A stretch of 64,000 nucleotides of DNA. It comes from Congregibacter sp038748515. GTDB lineage: Bacteria > Pseudomonadota > Gammaproteobacteria > Pseudomonadales > Halieaceae. The notes under the pieces were generated by a model, which was not told where the DNA came from, did no database searches, and saw only the letters and a program-made list of their open reading frames with translations. The translations under genes and the position numbers were made by a program. The stretch lies in assembly GCA_038748515.1 (NCBI GenBank), contig JBCDIW010000015.1, positions 1 through 64,000 of the forward strand, in the 5' to 3' direction. This document shows, piece by piece, positions 7,951 to 16,900 of the stretch (the first letter of the stretch is position 1; each line of letters begins with the position of its first letter).

Positions 7951-7980
7951 GTACAAAGCGTACAAAACTCACTTTGTACG
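7951..7980. repeat. att-like GTACAAA repeat cluster downstream of tRNA-Pro
   Basis: Two direct copies of GTACAAA (from 7951 and from 7960) are followed by an inverted copy. The second copy forms an 8-bp inverted repeat, CGTACAAA (7959-7966) with TTTGTACG (7973-7980), around a six-base spacer. Such a cluster 25 bases after a tRNA resembles a tyrosine-recombinase core or arm site, or a tRNA terminator remnant. No integrase gene is nearby. Confidence 0.45.
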
Positions 7981-8550
7981 GTGCACCATCAGCCCCCGCA
8001 TGCCCAACTAGAGGATGCAAATCGTCACTCTACCGACGCCTATACCTCGGTAACGGTCGGCAGGGGATGCTGGATACCGCTCCCCTGAGCCATGCGCTTG
8101 AGGGCGGCAACGGGACGTTTATTAAGTTCTGGGGTAACTACGCTGTGTCGGACGAAACCCAATACACCGCTGGTGAACAGCTGGACGTTCAGATGCAGAC
8201 GGCAAGAGGCAGTGCGCTTCTCTCTAGCCCTCCGACCGATTCGGTGCCCCTCTACTAACGGACCATTTGCCCGTACCCGCTCGGACTACGGTAAATGTCT
8301 TTAGGTTTCGTCTTGGACCACAGAATGCCAATCCTCAAGACACCATCGTCATGCTTTCGCGTCGCCTCTACCAGCGCAGAGAGGCAGGCCATTTACAGAA
8401 CTACAGTCGAATCAGTTGAGTATGACTAGTTCCATGATCCTGTTATCTCGGGTGGGGAGGGGTTACGACCTCGGACGAAGTGAGTGTTTTTCCAGTCCTG
8501 CCAGGTTTCTACAGGTTGGTGGAGTGAGATGATGGGCATAGGCCACAAGC
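7981..8550. other. Non-coding or decayed stretch after tRNA-Pro
   Basis: I found no credible gene on either strand. Open frames here have no ribosome-binding site and no recognisable motif; the one crossing the tRNA is an artefact of reading tRNA sequence. The lack of coding structure suggests a decayed accessory region. Confidence 0.5.
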
Positions 8551-8784
8551 CTACTTCGATTTCATCAGAGGCTTCGCAACGTATCTATGTATTGCTTCCC
8601 CGTACAATCCTACTAAGACGACTACACAAACGACGTAGACGTCAGTCGGGATGTAACCTCTCGACGATGCTTTGGCCAGGAGTACCACCGCGGCAGGAAG
8701 AGCAGCGCTCAGGACTAGCGCCCTTAAGGCTATCGAACGGTGCGACACGAGCTCGCTCAATTCGTTGCTCTTTTCAGCAGACAA
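8551..8784 (-). CDS. Possible small membrane protein
   Basis: A 77-residue frame on the minus strand, from a TTG start, has two clear hydrophobic segments: residues about 19-40 (ALRALVLSAALPAAVVLLA) and about 48-63 (VYVVCVVVLVGLYG). It ends with a basic tail (YVAKPLMKSK). That topology is plausible for a small inner-membrane protein. No good Shine-Dalgarno sequence is present, and I recognise no family. It lies in a decayed accessory region, so it may be a remnant or chance. Confidence 0.35.
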   Translation of the reverse strand: MSAEKSNELSELVSHRSIALRALVLSAALPAAVVLLAKASSRGYIPTDVYVVCVVVLVGLYGEAIHRYVAKPLMKSK

Positions 8785-8871
8785 ACTTTCGGAGTCGCAG
8801 TCGCTATGCTTCCAACGTCACAGCGCGTGTTGGGCTGGTAGGGAGAGACTACGGGCATGGAAAGCCAGATA

Positions 8872-9569
8872 CTACGTCGGCCTACTCATTAAGCTGCGCC
8901 ATAACGTGCGTTGCAATCTGAATCCGAAAAGGCCTGCGCAAATAAGTGCCAGTGTCGCTGGGGACGGGACGGACAACATAGATGATTCAAGTCTGAATGC
9001 TTGGGCGTCTCGGCCTGCAAATACCGTAGATCCAAGAGATTCCAGGTCGAAAGCCGTCCAATCGCCAGAACCACCAAAGGGGTCGTTTATAACCACTGTC
9101 CTATCGCCATTTGTGGAGCTGTGAGACCAAACAAAATCCGATGCCGCGCCAGGCCAGTAATTGAAACCCATTGACGGCCTGCACCTAACGAGACTGACGG
9201 CAAGTTCGTTGACCACTCGAGTATGGACGCCCCAAAGTTATTATCGAGCCCTGTGTCAACGCCGGTAAGACTTCCTATGGTGGTCGAAAAAAAAGCCGAG
9301 GAGCTTGGAAGCCCCGCCGTATCGTCAAAAAAGGAGATTTCAAATGCACCGACTTGAGGATCCGAAAGGAAGAACCCAAACCACGTCAGTTCCGTCGCTA
9401 CAGCTACAGAGTCCATGACAAAGTCCTCTGCGATCTGCGTCCCACCCGTAGTGCTGTTCCATCCACCATCCAAGTTGTCTAGCGGTTTTTCGATTATCAC
9501 TGCAGAGTGGGACGCACCTGCGCCCAGAACAGCGAACCCACATACTATTTGTCTTATCCAAGTATGCAA
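8872..9569 (-). pseudogene. PEP-CTERM-sorted secreted protein, frameshifted
   Basis: Two overlapping minus-strand frames form one protein. The upstream frame starts best at TTG 9569 behind AGGGG. It encodes a signal peptide (WIRQIVCGFAVLGAGASHSA) and a beta-rich domain up to about GRQWVSITG. The downstream frame continues with WPGAASDFVWSHSS and ends with a PEP-CTERM-like sorting region: VPSPATLALICAGLFGF followed by RLQRTLWR and a basic tail. The switch between frames falls near 9150-9170 and equals a single-base insertion or two-base deletion. PEP-CTERM proteins are processed by an exosortase and sent to the surface or exopolysaccharide; no exosortase gene is in this window. It is a real pseudogene or a sequencing error. 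Confidence 0.7.
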
Positions 9570-9649
9570 TCTGTGGCCCCTATTAATTCCCACGTTTTGG
9601 CGATGGCATATCAACCCCGCATACAAGATTCACGCCAAAGAGTTCACAA

Positions 9650-9674
9650 GGTCACACGTTCTCACCATGTGACC
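9650..9674. promoter_or_regulatory. Inverted repeat upstream of the PEP-CTERM gene
   Basis: GGTCACA (9650-9656) and TGTGACC (9668-9674) form a perfect 7-bp inverted repeat with an 11-bp spacer. It lies about 80 bases upstream of the predicted start of the minus-strand PEP-CTERM gene. It could be an activator or repressor operator. A weak sigma-54-like element (TGG-N9-TTG) lies between it and the start, but lacks the invariant GC of the -12 box. Confidence 0.35.
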
Positions 9675-9984
9675 ATCATATATAGGTATGCCGGTTAAGG
9701 CGTTCGCGGTCTTTCCCAGGTAACCATCCAATGAAGCCAGCGTCTGTAAGAAAAACTGACGCTCGCAGGAAAGGGCGTGGCGACATGTCCAATCAAACCT
9801 CAATGGATTAGTCTAGTCCTGATCGTTCTGCAATTTGGTGTCGGTGATGGGCTGGTGGGGTGGGATAAAGACGCATAGTGTACTCTCTGTTTCGGACTTC
9901 ATTGCTTGAAAATTACTTAACCGCTTGCCTTTTTCGGGTTCTTTTCTAACATTGCTCAGAGCATGTACGAAGAGCGGAAATCCA
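9675..9984. other. Intergenic region, no gene seen
   Basis: The stretch is relatively AT-rich. It contains one short inverted repeat, AGCGTC...GACGCT, near 9740-9765, and no supported gene. It may hold the promoter of the ORF at 9985. Confidence 0.4.
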
Positions 9985-10398
9985 ATGCAAGTCGTAGAAC
10001 CAAAAGACAAGCCGGAGATTAAGATCGCGGTAGAGGCTCATATTCGACTTAGACACGATCATGCTCTCTGGTATCCACACAAAAAACTGATAAAGAAGGT
10101 TGATAAGGATAAGAGAAAGGCAATACCAAATTGGGATGCCAGCAAGTTCGATAGCTATCAAATCGCCATAGATGCCATTTACAAGTCCGCAAAATTCCCG
10201 GCTTATGTTAATGAAGGACGCCTGGTCACGGTTTTTGATATGGGTTACTTGACTGGAAATGACGCAACAAGAGGGAATCGACGGGTCTCATCCGTGACGG
10301 TCGTAACAGAACGCAACGGCAAAGTGGTAACCGCGCACCCTGGCCTGCCAAAAAAACTGAAGCTAGGTACTGCAACTCGCTCTCCGACGCATACTTAG
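9985..10398 (+). CDS. Orphan small protein, resembling the C-terminal part of secreted nuclease toxins
   Basis: A 137-residue lysine-rich protein starts at ATG 9985 with GCGGAAA upstream; an earlier TTG at 9925 is possible. Its codons are AT-richer than neighbouring genes, suggesting transfer. It contains HDHALWYPHKKLIKK and then a C-terminal segment with VTVVTERNGKVVTAHPG. This strand-loop pattern near the C-terminus recalls BECR-fold (barnase/EndoU/colicin-type) RNase toxins found as polymorphic toxin tips. No delivery domain and no recognisable immunity gene lie beside it. The similarity is weak and from memory; it could equally be an unrelated hypothetical protein. Confidence 0.6.
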   Translation: MQVVEPKDKPEIKIAVEAHIRLRHDHALWYPHKKLIKKVDKDKRKAIPNWDASKFDSYQIAIDAIYKSAKFPAYVNEGRLVTVFDMGYLTGNDATRGNRRVSSVTVVTERNGKVVTAHPGLPKKLKLGTATRSPTHT

Positions 10399-10824
10399 GT
10401 TTCGTCTCGACACCTCTCCCCTTGTGTCCCCTACAGGCCCGTAGCTAGGAGATTGACTCTTTGGGGTACTCCGCACATCAACCTCGTAAACCGCGCTATT
10501 TCAGCGCGTCTTGACCTTGTGTGTAACGACCCAGTGAATAAGGGGGAACCTACCCTCCGCGGGACTCGCAGTTCAGGACCATATCGTCGGCTCATCGGAA
10601 CACGATGACGCATCCTGCGAAGCACCGTGTGCGAACCGCGATCCCGTTCGCTGCGCCTTAGGAGCTACGCGCGCGCCTCCTTCGCGACCCCATTCGCGTC
10701 AATAGCCTGGCGTCTGCAATAATCGGCGCTCTAAGCCGCGATCATGAATGGGCCGGCCTGCATGGACTTACTTTGACGTTAGCGTGGCGACAACGCGCGG
10801 GCCAAACACCGGGGGTGAAAAACT
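10399..10824. other. Intergenic region, no gene seen
   Basis: No supported coding sequence. A 13-bp sequence at 10395-10407 repeats one at 8301-8313. The last 60 bases probably carry the promoter and the GGGGGTG ribosome-binding site of the gene at 10825. Confidence 0.45.
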
Positions 10825-11367
10825 ATGCTTGAGCAGGGGAACAAAGGGCTTCTGTCCCTGATGCTGACCACATACCTGGTGCTACCTCACGGCCCGGCAT
10901 TGGCACAGGATGACGCTGCGGCGCGGCAGATCACGTTTGGCAACGGCGAACGAAATCTCATCGACGTAGTTGGGCTTGAGCGAGGAAACGACGAAAGTCC
11001 GTTTGTCGAGGAGCGCAGCAATGGCGAATCGGTCGTGAAGCGCCGTGGAAACTCGACCGTGGTTTCCTTCGCCAACGTCGTCATCGAAAAGCCAGGCTGG
11101 CTGGTCCTGCACCCGGTGATGGACGGCCGGCCGAACGGTAAGGTGGTGTCCGGCTACGCCTACCTGCGCGCGGGCGCGAACGCGAATACGTCTATACGAA
11201 TCGATCACCCCGCCGCATCGGGAGACAAGTTTCTCGTGATGCTGCACAGCGATGTCAACGAAGACGGTGTCTTTGATTTTGTGTTTGTCGAAGACGGCGT
11301 GAACGTTGAAGACCAGGCGGTCTTTGAAGGCAGCCGCATGATTGCGCACATCATCTCGGTACCGTAG
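10825..11367 (+). CDS. Secreted protein with a DUF7282-like domain
   Basis: The 180-residue product has an N-terminal signal peptide (LLSLMLTTYLVLPHGPALAQ, cleavage after AQ near residue 28). Residues about 85-178 form one domain: VVIEKPGWLVLHP, GYAYLRAGAN, KFLVMLHSDVNEDGVFDF and a short strand at the end. This is the pattern I recall for DUF7282, seen in secreted proteins of archaea and marine bacteria, with no assigned function. It starts at ATG 10825 behind GGGGGTGA. It is monocistronic and convergent with the TonB receptor. Confidence 0.85.
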   Translation: MLEQGNKGLLSLMLTTYLVLPHGPALAQDDAAARQITFGNGERNLIDVVGLERGNDESPFVEERSNGESVVKRRGNSTVVSFANVVIEKPGWLVLHPVMDGRPNGKVVSGYAYLRAGANANTSIRIDHPAASGDKFLVMLHSDVNEDGVFDFVFVEDGVNVEDQAVFEGSRMIAHIISVP

Positions 11368-11506
11368 GCGGAAGCGCCAGGCCGTCTTTTCACGCAAGGG
11401 CCCTCGGCCGCCAGCGCACGATCCTGAACTCTGCCGAGCGGGACACCTCCGAAGATTCTTCGGCAGGCCCGGTCAACGCGACACCGTTCGCAAGGGGTCG
11501 GGAATA

Positions 11507-11535
11507 AGGGCCGCAGATCACACTTGCGGCCCTTT
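11507..11535. terminator. Bidirectional hairpin terminator
   Basis: AGGGCCGCA (11507-11515) and TGCGGCCCT (11525-11533) form a perfect 9-bp stem with a nine-base loop between two convergent genes. The T-tracts are short on both strands, so it may be a weak terminator or 3'-end stabiliser for the gene ending at 11367 and the one ending at 11554. Confidence 0.6.
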
Positions 11536-11553
11536 CCGCTCAATTGTTCACGA

Positions 11554-13704
11554 TCAGAAGCTGTAGGTCATGGTCGCGTTGACCTGCCGGCGCATCCCCG
11601 GAAAGCAGTCGCCACGAGTCAGGCAGGACGTCAGATACACCTCGTCGCCCACATTGCGAACGTTCACCGCAAGGTCCAGGGCGTCGCTCCAGCGATAGCC
11701 CAGCATGAGATCGCCAACGACGTAGTCAGGGGTGACGTAGCGCAGGGTTTCTATTTCATCGACACTCTCCCCGACGTAGCGAACGCCCGCACCGGCGCGC
11801 AGGCCGGGCAGTAGGGACGATGCATCCCAGCTCACCCAGGCGGAGGCCTGCTCATCCGGAGAACCGCCGAGGGCGAAGCCGTTCGGGTCCTCCGCATCAA
11901 GGGTGGAAAAGGCGAGCTGAAAAGAGAAGTCACCAACGTCGAATTGTGCCTCCAGCTCGATGCCGCTGAGGGAGGACTCTCCCTGCTGCTGCGCTGCATC
12001 GCCGGGCAGGCTGTTGGGGTTGGGCAGGTTGGTGATTTCGATATCGAAGTACGCGATGGTGAAGTAACCGGGGAACGCCTCCGGTTCGTACTTCACGCCA
12101 TACTCCCACTGCGTCGCGCGCTCGGGCTCGAGCTGGTCTCCCGCGAGCGTCACACCGACTACGGTTTCGAACGACTCTGCGTAGTTCACATACGGCGCGA
12201 GACCGTTGTCGAAACGGTAGAGCACGGCGCCACTGAAGGATGTTTCGTCATCATCCTGCTCGGCGGCGCCGCTGTCATTCTCGACGCTGTCGTAGCGCAG
12301 GCCCGCTGTGAAGCGCCAGTTGCCCAGGCTGATCTGATCCGATACGTAGACACCGAGATCGTTCACTGTTTGTAAGGGGTTGTCGACGTAGATCGCATCG
12401 AAGACCGCCTGGTCGGGCGACCCGGTAAACACGGGATTGGCGAGATCGAGAACGTAGCTGAAGTCGCCGGCAAGGGCGCCGCCGCCGAAGAAGTAGGAGA
12501 AGTTGTTGTCCGTTTCCACGTCCTGATATTGGACGCCAATAAGCACATCGTGCTCCAGCGCACCCGTCTGAAAGTAACCGCTGATGCGGGCGTCGATGGC
12601 CGCCTGCTCGAAGGTGTTGTCGGCCTGGTAGAACGTCCGCGGGGCGGTGGTGGAGGTGAAGAGAGGCGCGCCAACGATATCGTTCAGGTAGCGACTGTTC
12701 CCAGCCCCGGTGAAGGCGGGCCAGGCCTGGTGGTAGTCGGCCTCTCCGTCGCGCCACAGCGCCGTGGCATTCAGGTACCAGTCGCCTGCCAGCTGATGCT
12801 CCAGCAGCAGCGTGAACTGCGTTGACTCCGTATCGAAGCGATTGAAATCCGGTTCGCCGGCGTACACGTCCTGATCGAGATAGGAGCCGTCCGCCAGCGG
12901 CAGGAGCGTTCCCTGTACCGGGATGAACTGCGAGCCCGTGTCGCTGTCCGTTTCCTGGTGCATCAGGATCGCGGTCAGGGAGCTTCGCTCGCTGAGCGCC
13001 AGGGTCATGGACGGCATGAGGACCAACGTATCGTCGCTGACGTTGTCGACCTGGGTGTCGCTGTCGCGGTAGTAGGCGACGAAGCGGCTCAACACCTGGG
13101 TGTCGCCCTCAAGCAGCGGCAGGTTCACGTCGAGTCCAAGCTGACGTCTATCGAAGTTTCCGTATTGCGCGTTGATCTCGCCCGAGGTACCGGCCCTGGG
13201 AGTTTTTGAAACCACGTTGACGATACCGCCCGGCGAACCTTGTCCGTAGAGTACGGACGCCGGCCCTCGGAGCACCTCCACCTGTTCGATGGTGTAGATC
13301 TCCGTGCGGGTCGTGTTGTAGCTGCCGAAGAGCTCCTGAATGGAATCCCGGTAGCGCGGGATCGACAGACCTCGCACGCGAATCCAGTCGCCCCGCGTCG
13401 CAAAGCCGAAGGTTTCGGCGGTGACGCCGGGCATGTAGCCCGTGGTCTGCGACAGATTCAGCGCCCCTTTTTCGATGAAGGCTTCGGCCGTTTCCACCGA
13501 CAGCGAGCGCGCCGTCTCGACAATCGGCGTTGCCGCCTTAGTCGCGCCAAAACGACTCAGATCGCCGTACACGAAAACTTCCTCGATGGCCTGATCGGCG
13601 CCTGGCGGTTGCGGCTGAGCCTGCGCCTGGGGCAACGCGGCGCTAAGGCAAGTGACCAACCCGGCCAGAAGTGTGGTGTTGGCTTTGTATGATGAAGTGG
13701 TCAT
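11554..13704 (-). CDS. TonB-dependent siderophore receptor
   Basis: A 716-residue outer-membrane receptor. A signal peptide (about 1-29, ending PQAQAQ) precedes a TonB box region (EEVFVYGD). The plug domain contains RGDWIRVRGLSIPRYRD and EVLRGPASVLYGQGSPGGIVNVVSK, typical of FhuA/FpvA-type siderophore receptors. A long beta-barrel follows and ends in aromatic residues (VNATMTYSF), as needed for barrel assembly. The length fits the family. A Fur-type operator lies 20-44 bases upstream of the start, supporting iron-repressed expression. The substrate is probably a ferric siderophore but cannot be named from sequence. No siderophore biosynthesis genes are nearby. Confidence 0.95.
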   Translation of the reverse strand: MTTSSYKANTTLLAGLVTCLSAALPQAQAQPQPPGADQAIEEVFVYGDLSRFGATKAATPIVETARSLSVETAEAFIEKGALNLSQTTGYMPGVTAETFGFATRGDWIRVRGLSIPRYRDSIQELFGSYNTTRTEIYTIEQVEVLRGPASVLYGQGSPGGIVNVVSKTPRAGTSGEINAQYGNFDRRQLGLDVNLPLLEGDTQVLSRFVAYYRDSDTQVDNVSDDTLVLMPSMTLALSERSSLTAILMHQETDSDTGSQFIPVQGTLLPLADGSYLDQDVYAGEPDFNRFDTESTQFTLLLEHQLAGDWYLNATALWRDGEADYHQAWPAFTGAGNSRYLNDIVGAPLFTSTTAPRTFYQADNTFEQAAIDARISGYFQTGALEHDVLIGVQYQDVETDNNFSYFFGGGALAGDFSYVLDLANPVFTGSPDQAVFDAIYVDNPLQTVNDLGVYVSDQISLGNWRFTAGLRYDSVENDSGAAEQDDDETSFSGAVLYRFDNGLAPYVNYAESFETVVGVTLAGDQLEPERATQWEYGVKYEPEAFPGYFTIAYFDIEITNLPNPNSLPGDAAQQQGESSLSGIELEAQFDVGDFSFQLAFSTLDAEDPNGFALGGSPDEQASAWVSWDASSLLPGLRAGAGVRYVGESVDEIETLRYVTPDYVVGDLMLGYRWSDALDLAVNVRNVGDEVYLTSCLTRGDCFPGMRRQVNATMTYSF

Positions 13705-13723
13705 CCCCCGATTCCCTTTCAGT

Positions 13724-13748
13724 AATGATAAAGATTCGTATTATCATT
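13724..13748 (-). promoter_or_regulatory. Fur box upstream of the TonB receptor
   Basis: AATGATAA (13724-13731) and TTATCATT (13741-13748) form a perfect 8-bp inverted repeat with a nine-base spacer. This matches the Fur operator pattern GATAATGAT-ATCATTATC closely. It lies 20 bases upstream of the receptor start, where bound Fur would block RNA polymerase when iron is plentiful. Confidence 0.85.
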
Positions 13749-13906
13749 TCTAAAAGCTTCGGTCGCAATACCAACGTGCGGCATCGTGGGCGTTCGGGGA
13801 CCAATGTTTACTTCAGTACAGCGCCCCTAGGGCCAGGTGGAACGGGGTGACGGTGTCGCATGGAACCGGGCCGCGTGGAATTCATGCGGCCCGCCAGATG
13901 AATCCG

Positions 13907-16900
13907 CTACATCCAATCAGGAACGGCCAGCGCCGGACCCGCCATCGCGTTGAACGCGGGAATGGCGTCGTTTACCAGCGTGTCCCAGCCCTCGATAGCC
14001 TCTTCCCACATGGGCCGCAGATCATCGAGGCGGCGACGCTGTCCGTCCGTAATGCCCAGCACCGCATCGTCCACCTGCTGATAGAAATTGATCAGAAAGG
14101 TATCGATGCGCGGATGGAAGTTCAGGACATCCTGGAAGGTTTCCCGGTCCGGGGTGGTCACCGAACGCTGCCACTCCTCGAGTTGCTCCAGCAACTCGTC
14201 CGCGGCGGAGGCGATTTCCTCGTTACCCGCCTTGTCCGCGAGGGTCTTGCGCAGTTCGAGCTGCTCCTGCACGGCCTGAAGGCTGGCGATGCGCTGGTAC
14301 AGTGCATCGAGCATGTCGAAGGTCTCGCCGAGGACCATCTGCTGGCGTCCAATCGCTTCGGCCGAGTACTCATTGACGGGATCCCATGACAGCGTCAACG
14401 GCTTTTCGACGCTTTGCTCTCCAAGCGTGAGACGGACCCGGTACTGCCCCGGAGCAACGCTGTGCCCGGCCACGGACTTGCCTTCACCCGCACCAAACAC
14501 CACGGGATACTGCAGGGCCGTTACCGGATCGCGACGCAGGTTCCAGATCGCACGGTTGATCCCTTTCTCGGCGGGGAGGGCGTACTTCGTTCCCTTGCCA
14601 CCCCCTTCGTTGCCCGTGTCGGCGCTCGAGGTCAGGGTGCGGACGACGTCGCCCTCGGAATCGAGGATTTCCAGGCTGAGCGTCTCCTCAGCGAGGTCAG
14701 GAGCCTCGCCCAGGCTGTAGTAAATCACCGCGCCGTCAGGCGCACTCGGCGCGGTGCTTTCACCGCCGGCGGAGCGGCCCTTGGTCGGCGTCATGCGGTA
14801 GGCCGTGCTCGGGGCATACAGATGCATTTCGGCGGTTTCCTGGGCGGCGTCGTACTGACGCAGCGGGCCGATGTCGTCGATGACCCAGAAGGCGCGACCC
14901 TGGGTGGAAAGCACGATGTCTTTCTGACGGAACATCAGGTCGGTGATCGGAACTACCGGAAGCTCGCCCTGGAAAGGCCGCCAATTGTCACCACCGTCGA
15001 AGGACAGGAACAGCCCGCGTTCCATACCGGCAACGAGCAGACCGGCACGCTCCGGGTCCTCGCGTACCACCCGCACGAAATGTTCCGTGGGCAGCCCGGC
15101 ACTGATCGAGCGCCAGCTCGCGCCGTAGTTCGACGTCTTATACACGTAGGGCCGCTGGTCGCCCTCCTTGTACTTCATGACCACCACATAGGCCGTGGCG
15201 GGATCGTGGGGAGACACATCGATGCTGTTTACCAGCCCCCGACCCGCGCCACTGGGGGTAACATTGCTCCAGTTCTCGCCGCCGTCGCGCGTCACGTGCA
15301 CCAGGCCGTCGTCGCTGCCGACCCAGAGCGTTGCCGCGTCGTGGGGGCTCTCGGCGAAGGCGAAGATCGTGTTGTACTGCTCGATGTTCTCGTTGGTGTA
15401 GGGCCCGGATCCCTGTCCCTGTTTGTCGTCCTCGTTGCGCGTGAGGTCCGGGCTGACCTCGCTCCAGTCGTAGCCGCGATTGCTGGACTTCAGCAGCACG
15501 TTGCTGCCGTGGTAGATCACCCGGGGGTCGTGGACCGAGACGTGAATCGGCGCGTTCCAGTTAAAGCGATAGGTTGCATCGCGAGCCAGCAGGCCAAGCC
15601 CCGTTTCCTCGTAGGCCTTGACCGAGCGGCTGGTGCGCGTCTCGGTATCGAACTCATCGATCAGACCCAGGTAGCAGCCGGCGTAGGTGTAGCGCGGGTT
15701 GTCCGGATCCATGGCCACGTAGGCGCTCTCGCAGCCGCCGTGGACTTCCCAGTCATCGCGGCCGATCACGCCGTCGCGGGAGCGACTGCGGATGGCGACG
15801 GTGGAGTTGTCCTGCTGGCCGCCGTAGATGCGGTATTCAAACTGGTTGTCAGTGTTGACGCGGTAAAACTGCGCCGTGGGCTGATTGTCTTGCCGCGACC
15901 AGCTTGCGCCGCCATCAAAGGACACGTTGGCCCCGCCGTCGTTCGCGTTGACCATCCACTTCGAGTTCTCGGGATTGATCCAGAGATAGTGGTTATCGCC
16001 ATGCGGAGTGGCCATGCGGTTGAACGTCTTGCCGCCATCGATGGATTTCATGAACGGGGCATTGAGCACGTACACCGTGTTCGCATCGTTGGGGTCCGCG
16101 AAGACGTGCATGTAATACCAGGACCGCGCTCGCAGGATGCGCTCGCTGTTCATTTGCTTCCAGTTGTCGCCCCCGTCGTCGGAGCGGTAGAGGCCGCCTG
16201 TATCGTCCTCGGCTTCCACGATCGCCCACACACGACCCGGCTGTGCGGGAGAAGCCGCGACGCCAATCTTGCCCATGCCGTCCGGGAGACCCTCGGTCAC
16301 GCGCTCCCAGCTGTCACCACCGTCGCGGGAACGCCAGATGCCGCTGCCCGGGCCGCCGGAGCGCAGGGCCCAGGGCGTGCGCTGGTTGTCCCACAGCGCC
16401 GCGTACAGAATTCGTGGATTACCCATGTCCAGGGCGAGATCGACAGCTCCGGTCGTACCGTTTTCCGGCGCCAGCACGCGTCGCCAGCTGCGTCCGCCAT
16501 CCTCGCTTTTGAAGATGCCGCCATCGTCGCCGGCGGCGTAGGTGTTGCCCTGAGCGGCGACCCAGACCACATCCGGATTGTCGGGATGAATGCGGATCTC
16601 TCCGAACTGGCGCACGTTGTCGAAGCCGATGTGGGTCCAGTGCTCGCCGCCGTCGGTGGATTTGTACAGCCCATCGCCTTGCGAAGACGCGATATTGCGG
16701 AACGGCGACTCGCCCATGCCCACGAAGACCACGTTCGGGTCCGAGGGTGCTACCGCGATCGCCCCGACGGCGGAACTGCCGAAATCATCGTCGGAGATGG
16801 GTCGCCAGCTCGCCCCGGCGTTGTCCGTACGCCAGACGCCGCCGGTGGTGCCCATGTAGTAGCGGTGTGGTTCGCTGGGAACGCCCACCGCCACGGTGGC

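Noticed and set aside
7890..8258. Plus-strand ORF starting inside tRNA-Pro (VVVGSNPATPT)
   Set aside because: A typical false ORF from tRNA sequence. The downstream part has no coding features.
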